Source of the DNA: Bufo bufo
Taxonomy: Eukaryota > Chordata > Amphibia > Anura > Bufonidae
Length of the DNA stretch: 64,000 nucleotides
Assembly (NCBI RefSeq): GCF_905171765.1
Contig: NC_053391.1
Coordinates: forward strand, 689,559,257-689,623,256
Reading direction: 5' to 3'
Shown here: positions 1 through 11,905 of the stretch, piece by piece
Layout: each line of letters opens with the position of its first letter
How positions within the stretch are numbered: position 1 is the first letter of the stretch
The notes under the pieces: model-generated
The model's input: only the letters and a program-made list of their open reading frames with translations
Told to the model about the DNA's origin: nothing
Database searches by the model: none
Translations under genes and position numbers: made by a program

Positions 1-1065
1 TGCCTTCACACAGTACATAGGACAATGACCTAAAGGGGGTCTGCAGTTCTTTTAAACTGAGGATCTATCCACTGGATAGATAACCCACGTTAGATCCAGT
101 AAAGGGAGGAGAGAGATAGCCCCTCCCGAGGGCCGGGCGGGGTCTGAAAAGCCCGGGAAGCAAGGAGGAGGGGCCGGGAAGATCGCGGCCTAGCAGGCCC
201 AAAAGCCGGGGCCTCGATTTATGAGGCGGCCGGGAATGGAGCGAGGGGGGCGGGACGAATCGCGGCCGACCGAGGGGGCCTCCGGACCCACAAAACTAGG
301 TGAGGAGGGTGGGGGGGGGGGAGCGACGCCTGGGGGTGGGCGGAACAGGGCAAACAGAGCACCTGGGAGCCGGGAACGGGCCATGGAAGATGAGGCCTAG
401 TCCCTGCAAAAACCGGGGACTAAAGTAGCGGGGAAGGCCCAGAAGAAGCGACGCCTGGACTGTGTGGCCAGGGAGGAGAGAAAAAACCAACCAAGGGGGA
501 AGAGAAAGGTGGAGGAAGATGGAAGCTTCCCAGGACCCCCAGCTAAGGTGGATCCTACCCCCCTGGCCACAGGAGGGAACCTAACCCTGGGGCAGGGACA
601 GGGGAATATACTCACTATACTCACCATCTGATGTCTTCGGGCGCCGCAGGGTCACCCCTTCGGCAGACTCAACACGGGAACCGTGGGAATGCCGGCAAGC
701 CACTGCGGATGCAGTCTGTGGGGACTGGGTGACCGGCGATGGTACAGAAGTACGCGCCCGCAGGGGGGGCAACTAAAGTGGAACACGATGGAGCCCCAGC
801 CTGCAGCAGGTATAACGGTGGAGATCACCGAGACCTGCAGAAGAGAGAAAAAAAGAATAAAAAATAAAAAATAAACAGCAGGACCTGCAAAAAAGCAGGA
901 CAGGTCTGCCTCCTACGGACACTAGACAAAAACTGAATAGCCTTGTGCCTGTGGAGAGGGTATAGCCCAACGGGGAGGAGCCAACACTTTTTGTGTCTAG
1001 TGCCTCCTAGTGGTAGTTGGACATATACCCATGGTGCTGTGTCCCCCAATGCCATGCACGAGAAA
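1..1065 (-). mobile_element. DIRS family A element, 5' end only (runs off the window)
   Basis: This segment matches the 5' ends of the family A copies ending near 16,310 and 23,804 and, inverted, the copy starting at 43,771. It ends with the family A 5' terminal repeat, whose last bases read CCATGCACGAGAAA on the plus strand. The 5' terminus is on the right, so the element's coding strand is minus. A leader exon-like block lies at about 630-850. No coding gene of the element is in view; the rest lies before position 1. Confidence 0.8.
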
Positions 1066-1591
1066 ATGTGGGGGTGTCTCTGAACAGTCTAAGCCTGTCC
1101 AGTAAGCGCTGCCAGTGTCAGAATATGCAGGGACACCATCCACTGGTAACACATTTATTCAAGATTTAGTAGGAATAATAGAGAAATGGCGCAGCACAGT
1201 TGAAAAGACGCTCCAGAATGGTTAATACATGGAGAAGGAAAAACTGTAGCAACACAGATAAGTCAGGAGAGGTGACGCGGCTTTTGAGGGATTTAAATAC
1301 TAATGGCCTATTCTCAGAACAGAACAAAGCTTTCTGAAGAGACCCTCCTGACTGTGACACCAAGTGTGCAGGTCAGTCCTATGCAAGTGAACGAGGGTGA
1401 GCTGTAATAACCAGCACAGTCACTATACATAGTCTGTATGAAGAGGCCCCTCCTGATAAGTAGGGGTGATGGGAATCAGACTCCCACAAATCAGATGTCA
1501 AGGAACTATCCTGAGGAAAGGAAATCAATACTGAACACCCAAAACACTCCTTTAAAAAAAAGAAAGAAAAAAAAACATCTAATAAAACTAA
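1066..1591. other. Intron sequence with no recognised feature
   Basis: About 500 bases lie between the DIRS end and the next MITE. They include an A-rich purine run near 1,552-1,577. I see no exon-like reading frame with splice borders and no repeat shared with the rest of the window. It lies in the intron downstream of the 2.2 kb piwi exon. Confidence 0.5.
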
Positions 1592-2110
1592 GGCTACTTT
1601 CACACTAGCGTTCGGGGCTCCGCTTGTGAGTTCCGTTTGAAGGCTCTCACAAGCGGCCCCGAACGGATCCGTCCAGCCCTAATGCATTCTGAATGGATGC
1701 GGATCCGCTCAGAATGCATCAGTCTGGCTCCGTTTGTCCTCCGCTCCGCTCAGCAGGCGGACACCTGAACGCAGCTTGCAGCGTTCAGGTGTCCGCCTGG
1801 CCGTGCGGAGGCAAACGGATCCGTCCAGACTTAGAATGTAAGTCAATGGGGACGGATCCGTTTGAAGTTGACACAGTATGGCTCAATTTTCAAACGGGTC
1901 CGTCTCCCATTGACTTTCAATGTAAAGTCAAAACGGATCCGTTTGCATTATCATGAAAAAAAAAAAAAATATATATATATTTTTTTTTTTTGTTCATGGT
2001 AATGCAAACGGATCCGTTCTGAACGGATCTAAACGTTTGCATTTATAGGTGCGGATCCGTCTGGGCACATACCAGACGGATCCGACCTAAACGCAGGTGT
2101 GAAAGTAGCC
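1592..2110. mobile_element. MITE with TAA target duplication (PIF/Harbinger-like)
   Basis: The ends are inverted repeats: GGCTACTTTCACAC at the left and GTGTGAAAGTAGCC at the right. Each is flanked by TAA (1,589-1,591 and 2,111-2,113), the 3-bp TWA-type duplication typical of PIF/Harbinger. The interior repeats ACGGATCCG-type motifs and has an A/T-rich centre near 1,955-1,995. A sister copy with the same ends and flanks lies at 42,724-43,222. It has no coding capacity. Confidence 0.8.
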
Positions 2111-2203
2111 TAATCCTGATAAAATGCTCCATCAATAACAATGGCAGTAAAAGGTGCACCTTTACCTCGGGGCTTGTGCCCCATCAGCAACCTTCATACT
2201 CAC

Positions 2204-2318
2204 GTTTTTTCCTCTTTGCAAAATTTTTTCCGGAGGTAGAACTCTCCCACTAAACTGCAGAAGTTTGGTATCAAAGTTCAGACCCCAGTCACGCAGCTCT
2301 TTCTGCACACTCTCATCC
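2204..2318 (-). CDS. piwil1: PIWI-like protein, internal coding exon (PAZ-MID linker)
   Basis: This 115-nt exon encodes 38 residues after one base that completes a split Lys codon. The peptide holds ELRDWGLNFDTKLLQFSGRV, which matches the linker between PAZ and MID in vertebrate PIWIL1/PIWIL3 (family pattern ELRDWGLSFD). The acceptor is a T-rich tract ending TCTCCAG and the donor is GTGAGT at 2,203. It starts in phase 2 and ends in phase 0, so it follows the 31.8 kb exon in frame, across a 29.5 kb intron. PIWI proteins bind piRNAs in germ cells and direct transposon silencing. It is the last exon of the gene in this window; MID and PIWI exons must lie before position 1. PIWIL1 is favoured over PIWIL2 or PIWIL4, but PIWIL3 is not excluded. 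Confidence 0.9.
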
Positions 2319-2738
2319 CTGGAGAAAAAACACACACACACATGAACCCTCCTTCCTTACATTGACCTAAAGGCCGCTTTACAATGGAAGATTAATCAGA
2401 CGAGTCATCAGAAAGAAGCATTCTAGCACGGCAATCGCCTCTTCGTCAATGATGGAGCCACGATCTCCTCCACAGTAAGGGGTGCAGTGATCACAAATGT
2501 CATCGCTCCTCCACGTAAAGAATCATTGTTTGCTGGCAGTAGAGGCTGATTAGATGGCTCAATCTGCTGCTGGCGAACCGATAATTTAGGCGACTGCAGA
2601 AACGATGATATTACCTTATAGACGAACATTTCACTCATTCATCGGGTAATCAGTGGCACCTTTACATCAGCAGCTATTCCTATGAATACTTGTTAGCAAT
2701 TATCTGGCCAATTCTCAGCCGGTGTAAAGGGGCCTTAA

Positions 2739-3095
2739 AGGGAACCTGTCACCAGGATTTGGGATATAGAACTGAGGACATGGGTTGCTAGATGGCCACT
2801 AGCACATCCGCAATACCCAGTCCCCATAGCTCTGTGTGTTGTATTGTGCAAAAAAAACAATTTGATACATATGCAAATTAACATAAGAGAGTCATATCTT
2901 ACTTGTGTGACCAGAGAAGAGTCATATTTTCAAGCTCTGACTCATCTCAGGTTAATTTGCATATGTATCAAATCTGTTTTTATACACAATAAAAGCACAC
3001 AGAGCTATGGGGACTGGGTATTGTGGATGTGCTAGCGGCCATCTAGCAACCCATGTCCTCATCTCTATACCCAAAATCCCGGTGACAGGTTCCCT
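2739..3095. mobile_element. TTAA-type foldback MITE
   Basis: The terminal inverted repeats AGGGAACCTGTCACC and GGTGACAGGTTCCCT are flanked by TTAA (2,735-2,738 and 3,096-3,099). The arms continue inward for about 100 bases with motifs such as AGCTCTGTGTG and TTTGCATATGTATCAAAT, so the element is a near-perfect hairpin. TTAA flanks fit Kolobok or piggyBac superfamilies. There is no coding capacity. Confidence 0.8.
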
Positions 3096-3099
3096 TTAA

Positions 3100-3496
3100 A
3101 GAGGACCTCTCACATGTCCAGGCATTATTATATAACTAGTGAGTTGTGTAGGGCATAGTGAAGTCATGTTACAGCACTTACTAGTTTCTCTATGCACCGC
3201 TCTGTTCGCCGGCTGTGCCCCCTGTACTGGTTTCCCGCCTGGTATGTAAATTCATACCATCGGTACAGGGAGGAGGAGAGGCCGTGTTTCTCAATGGGCG
3301 TCTCCTTCTCCCTGGCTGTGAGCTGTCCAATCACAGCGGAGAGCATCACAGCCAGGGAGGAGAAAAAGCTAACCTCCTCCCTGGCTGTGAGCGGAGCATT
3401 GCATAGAGAAACTAGTAAGCGCTGTAACATGCCACCAGTATGCACTACACAACCTGCTAGTTATATGATAATGTCCGGACCCGTGAAAGGTCCTCT
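3100..3496. mobile_element. Second TTAA-type foldback MITE, directly adjoining the first
   Basis: The inverted ends AGAGGACCT and AGGTCCTCT are flanked by TTAA at 3,096-3,099 and 3,497-3,500. Long inner arms share GCATAGAGAAACTAGTAAG. The left TTAA is the same four bases that close the previous MITE. Open frames on both strands here are a by-product of the palindrome. Confidence 0.75.
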
Positions 3497-3718
3497 TTAA
3501 TAATGTGATGTGATAGAGTCCATTGTAAGAACTGGAGCCGATTCAGAAAATTCCCCATACAGTGCTCTCAGTACTTATTACACCACCCTATGGGTCTGTG
3601 GGTTTTAATGGGTCGTAGGGTTTACGACATCAGAGTTCGCTATGTTCACATCTCAGTTTGTCTCCAGGTAACGTATATGCAGAGAACGTCCACTAAACTA
3701 TATGTTAACCCGTTCGCT

Positions 3719-4389
3719 ACCAGCGCTGTACATGGCCGGCAGATCTCTGCTGTTTCACACAGCAGAGACCTGCGGCTAATTACAGTGACCAGCAATATTG
3801 CCAATCACAGTAATTAAATGCTTTAGATGCCGTGATCAAGTGAGATAACGGCACCTAAATGCACAAAAACCCGCAAGCGCTTCCTACCGATGCCCCGTGT
3901 GGCCAATTCAGGCTGAAAGGGCTCATGCTACAATTCTTATTTTGGCCACCTGATGGCAGGCCAGGATAAGAACTGAGCAAAGTTGACTGTAAATGGCAAA
4001 TATAAAAATCCTGATATACCAAAATTAAAAATAACTCATGAGGCACAAAATGATCACAAAAAAATGTAAAAAAAATATATAAAAGTTTAAATAACCCACC
4101 TTTCCAAAAAAACTATACATGGGGTAACATTATAATCGTACTGACCCAGAGAATGAAGGGCATGGGTCAGTTTTGCCATAAACGAAACGCCATGGGAACA
4201 AAACCCGTAAAACGGTGGAGGGATTGCGTTTTTTTTCCAATTCCCGCTTCCCACTACATGGCATTAGAAATTACAACTTGTCCCGCAAAATATAAGCCCT
4301 CATACAGCTATGTGACCCGAAATATAAAAAAGTTACGGCTCACGGAGAATAGGGACGAAAAAATGAAAAAACCTCCGGTAGACAAGGGG
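3719..4389. mobile_element. TTAA-flanked element with CCC ends (piggyBac-like)
   Basis: The segment starts CCCGTTCGCTAC and ends GACAAGGGG, each edge abutting TTAA (3,715-3,718 and 4,390-4,393). Short CCC-starting inverted ends with TTAA fit piggyBac derivatives. The interior is AT-rich with no reading frame of note. A few bases beyond the right edge lies a further fragment ending TCCTCTTTAA near 4,435. Confidence 0.5.
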
Positions 4390-4780
4390 TTAAAGAGGTT
4401 CTCCGGGAATTAAGAAAACCATGAAATGTCCTCTTTAAAGATCTCTGGTGATGTCATCAATGGGAGGAGCCACAACAGAATAATTATACATTCAGTGTGT
4501 ACACCAGAACTGTGCATGTCGCAGACCATTAAAAATCTGCCAAAACAAGCAGCATTGCAGGACACATAGCAATGACAGGTGACATTTATTTGGATAGGTA
4601 CATTTAAATAAGGTGACCACTTGCTGTTTGGTACAACAGGAACGGACCAAAACTATCCCCCCCCCCCATACTGGTCCCTAAAGTTACTGACCTTGACCCC
4701 TCCACTTCAGTAAACCACATTCCCTTCTAATTTTCTGTTGTCTAAACCTGGGGTGAGTCTCACTTTACAACATTGAGTTA

Positions 4781-5093
4781 AAAAAGCTGCTTCATTCTCC
4801 TCTCTGCTCGTCAGGGATTATGGTCCTAAATAGAAATGACAAGATCTTCAGCTCAATCTCTGTAGGAATGGAGCTCATGAGGAGACATGAAGTACAGAGA
4901 GGACAGACAGGATAGACTGTGGTAATGGAGATTGCATACAAGTGCTGCTGCTCATTACTGCATCCCCACCTCCTCTATACTTCTTGTCTCCTCGTGAACT
5001 CCATTCCTACAGAGATTGAGCTGAAGATCTTATCTGTATTCAGGATCATATCCCTGACAAGCAGAGCAGAGAGGAGGATGAAGCAACTCTTTA
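4781..5093. repeat. Imperfect palindrome (foldback repeat)
   Basis: The left arm at about 4,781-4,903 and right arm at about 4,972-5,093 are inverted copies, sharing AGATCTTCAGCTCAATCTCT and GTAGGAATGGAG. The loop is about 70 bases. No clear target duplication was found, so the class is undecided. It is probably an old foldback transposon. Confidence 0.65.
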
Positions 5094-5238
5094 GCTCAGT
5101 GTTCTTAAGTAACTTGTCCTGCTGTGCGATTAGGACAGATTCTGTGTGTACTAAAAGGATAAAAATTGAAAATTTGCCCAAAAAAAATAGCAGTTTTGGC
5201 ACCGTTTTTTATTTATTATTTACAACGGTCATATAACA

Positions 5239-6240
5239 GGTTATATCATGTGCTATTTTTAGAGAGCAGGTTCTTGCGGACGCGGCGATACCTAATATGT
5301 ATACCTTTTTAATTTGAGTTTTACATAATATAATTTTTGAAACAAAAAAATAATAAAAATCATATTTTAGTATCTCGATAGTCTGAGAGCCATAGTTTTT
5401 TTCAGTTTTTAGGTGATTGTCTCAGGTTGGGTATCATTTTTGCAGGATGAGATGACGGTTAGATTGGTACTATTTTGGGGTGCATATGACTTTTTGATCG
5501 CATGTTATTACACTTTTTGTGATGTAAGGTAACTAACAAACAAATACAGTGTTCATTTGAGGGGTTAGGTCATGTGGTATTTTTATAGAGCAGTTTTAGT
5601 GTCTCTATAGTCCGAGAGTCCGTTTTTTCAGATTTTGGGCGATTGTCTTACGTAGGGTATAATTTTTTGCAGGATGAGGTGACTGCTAGATTGGCACCAT
5701 TGTGGGGGGCATAAGCCTTTTTGATCGCTTGGTGTTGCACTTTTAGTGACATAAGGTGACAAAACTAATGTTTTTTTAGCACTGTTTTTATAAAAAAAAA
5801 AATTGACAGTGTTCACCTGAGGGGTTATGTCATATATTTTTATAGAGCCGGTCGTTACGGACGTGGCGATACCCAATATGTATACTTTCTTTTATTTTTT
5901 TAAGTTTTACACAATATCATTTGTGAAACAAAATAAAAATTAAATAAAACTTAAAAAAAAAATCATGTTTTAGTGTCTCCATAGTCCGAGAGTAATAGTT
6001 TTTTCAGTTTTTGGGCGATTGTCTTAGGCAGGGTATCATTTTTGTGGGATGAGATGACGGTTAGATTGGCACTATTTTGGGGGGCATACGACTTTTTGAT
6101 CGCTTGCTATTACACTTTTTGTGATGTAAGGTGACAAAAAATGTATTTTTTATGGTGTTCATCTCAGGGTTTAGGTCATGTGGTATTTTTTTAATAGAGC
6201 AGGTTATTACGGACGCAGCGATACCTAATATGTCTACTTG
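5239..6240. repeat. Diverged tandem repeat, units of about 260-350 bp
   Basis: Landmarks recur at about 5,239, 5,561, 5,820 and 6,168: a GGTCATGTG..TATTTTTATAGAGC block. They are followed in three of four cases by CGGACG(C/T)(G/A)GCGATAC and later by ATAGTC(C/T)GAGAG and GGGCGATTGTCTTA. The second unit lacks the CGGACG block. No gene is visible. It is probably the internal part of an old DNA transposon. Confidence 0.65.
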
Positions 6241-6261
6241 TCCGGTTGCCATGGTAACCAT

Positions 6262-6446
6262 CACTATGTGGGGGAGGAGGCAGAGTGGCAGACCAACGCT
6301 GGCGTGCTCCCCCGGGAGAACAGGGAGGCGATGCGAACGCTGTTTCCCATCTGAAAAGGAAGGAAAAAAATAAACTAAAATAAAAAATCTTCAGGAGCTA
6401 CACTGCAGAGCAGGGAGGTCTTGCCTCCTATTGACACTAGAAAAAA
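6262..6446 (-). mobile_element. Remnant of a DIRS 5' leader, abutting another DIRS 3' end
   Basis: Near 6,405-6,440 the sequence CTGCAGAGCAGGGAG..GTCTTGCCTCCT matches the leader just inside the 5' terminus of family B (31,000-31,022 and 55,980-56,007). It is followed at once by a 3' terminal-repeat-like sequence at 6,447, so two DIRS ends of opposite kind meet here. The 6,262-6,400 part is assigned by position and AT-rich character only. Confidence 0.4.
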
Positions 6447-8743
6447 GGAGATTTTTGTGAAACTCGCCTGTAAAAATCTCTTTCTCGCGTGGTTCATTGG
6501 GGGACACAGGACCGTGGGTATAGCTTGCAAAAACTTGGTGAAAGTACGCCAGGAATATCCAGGCGCAGCCATATAAACCACGAAGCTGATGCAGGGTGAA
6601 ACATGTATGGCACGAAGAGCTGACCGCTGGACAGATGTCACAAACTCCGCTGGGCGGTGTCTTGCCCCGGGAGCGGAATGCCTAAGCAACCGCCAACGAA
6701 TCCACCTGGAAACACCCCTTAGAGACCATCGAACCCTTCCAAGGACCTCCAGGAATGGAGCAGGTAAGAATCCACACGGTGGAAAGAACTAGTCATGGAC
6801 AACCAAACCTCCGAGCTCGAATTCATTCTGATGGAGAGCTCACCCTCTCGAGTGCGAGGGAGAAGGAAAAAGAAGGGAAAACAAGGTCCCGCCGACGTGG
6901 AAGGCGGCGACTACCTTCAACAAAAAATAAGGTAATGGGCGGAGCACTGCCTTATGCGAAAACCTGACAAGAAAAACGTACGTACAAGAAAGGCACTCCC
7001 AACTCCCACATTCGCTGGGTTGAAAAGCCCGCCCCCAGGAAAGCCACCTTCCGAGAAATAAAAAAGGGGGGAGAAGATTTGCTGAGAGGGGTCACGTTCG
7101 TCACTGAAACGCCAACAAACGACCCATCGGTCGTCTGGACGAAACCAGGTACCTGGCCCTAACCCTGGAAGCAGAACCAAAATCCTAGGTCACAGGATAC
7201 ACCTCTGCAAAAGAGGGACGCTCCACGGAAGCGGTCGATTGGCAGACCGATAACCCCAGAGCCGAGGAGGCTTGCGGGGAAACTGAAAAGCTGGTTGATA
7301 ACCCACAGAGAAAAACTCCTGAATCAGACACACCCAACCGCAGGCCAAGGAACCAATACATGTGAGATAGGTAGAGTAAGGCCTTTGCGAGAACCGCCGA
7401 CAGTGAGGAGCTCCGTCAGCGACCATATCTTCACAGCGTGGCAACGCCGCTCGACGAAAATTTCGACCAGACCAAGGTACGAGAAATACCCCTGCTGGAT
7501 GGAGTGCGAAGACGACGTCTAAAGCCCCACCCGTACCAGAGAACACTGGTCGGACAGGGGAAAAAAAAAATTATGAGGGAAGTTCAGAGCAGTGCCACGC
7601 ATGGCTACTGGTCAGGTAGATAAAAGGGAGAGACAAGCAACCAGCGGTTCGAGGAGGAAGAAGAAATAGAAAAGGTGTTCCGTTCCAGCAACGAAACATC
7701 CATCAGCGGTGGTAGGGCATGACAGGACCCCCGCTCCGCCTGGCGTGGCGAGTCTCGTAGTCTACCCACGGAATGGGTAGTGAAAAAGTATGACCTCCAT
7801 CGGACTCACATGACAGACATTACTCATATCGTAAGAGAGATAATTGTAGATACAGGTAGGACACCCAGGATCAATAGGAAGGATTCACCTGTAGGAGGAG
7901 GGTGTGGAGGCATCACAGTCCACCAGCCGGGACCGGAACCAATACTCTATGCCAATGCAGATGAGGGGAAAGTAGTAACGTAGGAGCCACCAAGGCTTGT
8001 GGGGTGGCCGTGAACCCGGAGCCAAAGAAGGAAAAGATGGTAGGAGAGAAGAAGTCAGGGCAAAACTCATTCCCCATCTGGGGCTGGCACTATACAGAAG
8101 AAAGCCACAGGATGTAGTGGCGGTGCCATACTCCCCTTAAGGAACCCCTGCAAGGGGAACCACAAGTCAATTGCTAGCATCATATTCCAGCTGAGGAGGG
8201 GGCCACACGGCAGAGGCCACCGAATGCGGCACTAGAAGAATCCACCACCAAACGAAGGAGCTGTGGAGGAGGAACCCTAGTATGTCGTGACAACGCAAAG
8301 ACCCCTCGTATCATTGTAGTCACCGCATGTCCCGTCAATGCTGAGGGGAAGGTCTGAGGACTTGCAGTATAAGTCAAAAAACCCTACTGCCCCAGTTAAG
8401 TAGAGCTAACCTAAAACACCCCACCAGACGAGGGCGCCGAGCAGGAGCAACCGCCAACTAGCGTCAGGGAAGAACCCCTACCTGAGGGGTGACGCCCCAC
8501 TGCAACAGCTACGACCCTTAGCCCCAGCATAAAAGGTGCACATGCGGAGGAGAACACACTGTAAAAACTAAACCAGAGTGTCAGCATAACCACTTTCCCA
8601 ATAAGGAGGAGGGGAGCTAGAGAACACAGAGTCAGTGTGACCCTCGACTCGCTGGAGCGGAATCACCATATTATGTGCAATGGCGTACGCCCTCCACAAT
8701 GTTGAGGACAAATACCATGACCAAATGAGATGTGGGTCTCTAG

Positions 8744-10232
8744 TAGGGTTGTTGCGGGTATCGAAATTTCGATACCCAATCGATACTTTTGTCCCGGTAT
8801 CGATACGATACCGGGATTTCCGTTTTTTCGATACTGGGCTGCGCTTCTGCGCAGTCTAGCATCTCTGAACATGAGCGCGCTGCTATCGGCGCGCTCATGT
8901 TCTCTCTCAGCAGCACGGGGAGAAGGAAGCTGTCCTCCCTCCCCCTGTGCTGCTGCCGCTGCCACCAATGAGAAGAGAGGGGCGGAGGAGGGGCGGCAAT
9001 GAGAAGAGAGGGGGTGGAGGAGGGGCGGCAATGAGAAGAGAGGGGCGGAGGAGGGGCGGGCGCACTGCGCCCCCAATGATAGGATTACTATCGGAGCGAT
9101 GGGAGGAGACATCAGCTTCACTAGTGGGCGTTCCTTTTCCCTGCGCTGCGATTGGACAGCGCTACAGCCAGGGAGAAGGAACGCCCACTAGTGAAGCTGA
9201 TGTCTCCTCCCATCGCTCCGATAGTAATCAGCAGCAGGAGAGGAGACAGTAATGGGGCACTGCGGGCGAACGGAGCGGCGCCCAGGACTAAATGGTGAGT
9301 GCTGAGACATCGCTGGGCGCCGCTCTGTGTGGCCTAATAGTGAAAGTCTGGACTCATACAGTAGTCAGTCTTTAACACATACAGGAGGCGGGTGCCGGCA
9401 GCAGAATCGCATTGCCGGCACCCTGCCCCTGACAGGGAGCTGCGATCAGCGGCAGTTAACTGCCGCTGATCTGCTAGTACCCGCCTCCTGTATAAAGGGG
9501 TAAAATCATTGGTGGTGCAGTGTGCCCCCCCCCTCAATCCCCCCATCCCATTAAAATCATTGGTGGCACAGTGCGCCGGCCCCTCTCAACCCTCCAGTAT
9601 TAAAATCATTGGTGGCAGTGGCCACAGGGACCTCTCCACTCCCCCTCATTGGTGGTGCAGTGGCAGCTTCTGATCGGAGCCCCAGCTGTGTAAGCCTGGG
9701 GCTCCGATCGGTTACCATGGCAGCCAGGACGCTACAGAAGCCCTGGTTGCCATGGTAACATCCCTGATGCTGTGTGCACAAAGCACAGAGCAGCAGGGAC
9801 AGTGTGGAGTCCTATTCACCCTGATAGAGATCTATCAGGGTGAATAGGAAAAGGGATGAAAGATCCCAGGTTCTAGCCCCTAAGGGGGGAAATAGTTATT
9901 AAATAAAAAGTGAAAAAAAAAAACCACTAAAATATGAAGTATAAATCACCCCCCTTTTCCCAATTTCACATATAAAATATATAAATAAACATATTACATC
10001 GCCACGTCAGAAAAGTCCAAACTATTAAAATATAAAAAAAAAATCTAGGTGGTGAATGCCGGAACAGAAAAAATAAAATAAAAACTGCGCGATTCGCCAA
10101 TTTTTAAAAATGAGGAATGCACGTGGCTTTTTTTGTTTATTTTTTTCGCGTGGTATCGAATGGTATCGAGTATCGCAATACTTTTTCATGGTATCGAAAC
10201 CGAATCAAAAATTTGGTATCGCAACAACTCTA
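8744..10232. mobile_element. Non-autonomous hAT element with 8-bp target duplication
   Basis: Perfect 8-bp direct repeats GTCTCTAG flank it (8,736-8,743 and 10,233-10,240). Its inverted ends are TAGGGTTGTTGCGGGTATCG and, reversed, TAGAGTTGTTGCGATACC. The ends are rich in GGTATCGATAC motifs. Inside are three copies of an AATGAGAAGAGAGGGG(C/G)GGAG-type unit (8,970-9,058), a perfect-looking hairpin with 60-base arms (9,082-9,227) and ATTAAAATCATTGGTGG repeats (9,500-9,660). No transposase frame is present. The 8-bp duplication and TAGGG ends identify hAT. Confidence 0.85.
9082..9227. repeat. Hairpin inside the hAT element
   Basis: Two arms of about 60 bases are inverted copies and share ATCGGAGCGATGGGAGGAGA and TTCACTAGTGGGCGTTCC. 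They are separated by a 25-base loop. It is an internal foldback and not a gene. Confidence 0.8.
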
Positions 10233-10439
10233 GTCTCTAGGATACTGAAGTGTTGCCGGGTAACTCCCTGAGAGGACAGAGAGTGACATATTCATGCTTT
10301 AAACCAGCACCGGCAAGAAAAAAGGTCACAATATAAATTGGGAAATAGCCACGGTATCCACTGGAGGCATCCAGTTACCAGATAAAGAGTCCAGGGCACC
10401 AAAGGAAGCTAAGGCATCTAGAGCCCTAGCACAGTGGAG

Positions 10440-11150
10440 GTGCAGCATCTCAAGATGCTTAGTTATCTACCCGTTAGCGATCACTAACAAAAGGGTATCT
10501 CAGTAAGCATGGAGATGTCGATGTGACTGAAGAATAACCTCCAGCGGTAGTGCAATACTCCGCTTAAGGAAGGTGCTAGCGCAACCGTCAGAACCGAATC
10601 CAACGGTACAGGAAGTACCCAATCAATGGAGTTTGACAATGCCTACGTCGAGCACTGCCTCAGTGGTAGTGCAACAATTCCGCCACAAAGGGGAAAAAAC
10701 GCATACGGCAAGAACTGTATCCCGAGGAAGTGTAAGCACCCCGCCTAAGGAAAGGAGTGCTGCATACGGCAGGAACTGAATCCAATGGCAGAGAAATTAT
10801 GCCAATTAAGGAAAGGGGTAATGCGTATCGCGAGCCCTGTACCTGGAGAGAGTGCAATTACTCCACCTAGGGAGGGGTAATGCATACGGGAAACACTGTG
10901 CCATAACACCACTTATGGAAGAGGCTAATGCATACGGTAAGTATTGTACCCGTGAAAATGCAATTCCGCCACCTACAGAAGGGGGAACGCCTACCGCTAG
11001 CGCTGAAGCCAGTGCTAGTGCAGTTAGTCCACCTATGGAAAGAGGTAATGTCTAAGGCAAGTACTGTATCCAATAATAGTGCAAATACTCCGCCTAAGGA
11101 AGGGGGTAATGCATACGACAAATACTGCTGCCTACCGTGAATGCAAACTT
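10440..11150. repeat. Array of about 60-bp units in the family C core
   Basis: A degenerate unit recurs: AATGCATACGGCAAG, then a GTGCAA block, then CTCCGCCTAAGGAAGGGG. The same unit type, better preserved with an exact 60-base period, forms the array in the family B copy at 28,270-29,745. Short open frames across it are not genes. Confidence 0.65.
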
Positions 11151-11329
11151 GGAAGATTGCGCCGGGTAATGACCGGGTCCGAATCAATCAGTGATCATCC
11201 CCCTCCCCCTCGGACAGAACCTTTCCAGGGAGTAAGGGTGCGTCAGAGTGACCCTGGGGGGGGGGGGGGGGGGGGAAGGTTGGGGGTGCAGGAGTGACTG
11301 ATGAGGAAATACGTCCTGCTCTGGCCGTT

Positions 11330-11720
11330 TGTCATGTCCATGGCAGCCGTGGACTGCCCTGGTGGGATTTATAGACCAAACTACCCGAGGGGTGGAATGG
11401 GAACTTCCAGAGGTTCACTCACCGGACTGCGTAGGCGGTGTCTTATCAACCAAACGACCCCGGAGGGTGGATTGGGAAGGTCCAGAGATCCTCCATTGGA
11501 CTGAGCAGGTGGTACTTTATCAACCAAACGACCCCAGAGGGTGAGTGGCAAGGTCCGTAGATGCTCCACTGGAGTGCAGAGGCAGTGCTCATCGACCAAG
11601 CAACCCCGAAGGGTGATTGGGAAGGTTCAGGCGTCCTCCATTGGATTGCGCAGGCGGTGCTTATGAACCACACAACCTCGAGGGTGAGTGGGAAGGTCCT
11701 GCACAACTCAGGATAGTGGA
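11330..11720. repeat. Array of about 60-65-bp units
   Basis: At least five units carry GACCCCGGAGGGTG-like and TCCACTGGACTG-like blocks, joined by GGGAAGGTCC(A/T)GAG. Unit order and spacing are regular. It lies just before the switch to family A sequence. Confidence 0.55.
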
Positions 11721-11905
11721 TTTGGAAACCACAGAGGTCCTCCTTTATCCGGGATGCACTCAAGTGGGCAAAAGGCAGGAAGGGGTTAAAATCCTCAACA
11801 ATAAGACCCATTGCACCGCAGATAGTATAATCCTGTGACAGCCTCAAAGCAGAGGCTGGCCAGGAAGGGTTAACCTCCCGGAGGACCGGGGGCGGGGCTA
11901 GGCGT

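Larger units (their letters stand above)
6447..11905 (-). mobile_element. DIRS-like family C segment (3' part), interrupted by a hAT element
   Basis: It opens with a 3' terminal repeat related to families A and B (AAAAATCTCTTTCTCGCG, then CATTGGGGGACACAGGACC). Just inside, AACTTGGTGAAAGTACGCC resembles the recombinase C-terminal region of family B (51,001 on). The remaining core is non-coding and carries short arrays at 10,440-11,150 and 11,330-11,720. An unrelated hAT element sits at 8,744-10,232. At about 11,906 the sequence changes abruptly to family A, so the element has a family C 3' end and a family A 5' end. Confidence 0.55.

Noticed and set aside
8663..9121. 152-codon minus-strand frame
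   Set aside because: It spans the hAT end and its G-rich internal repeats; it has low complexity and no transposase motif.
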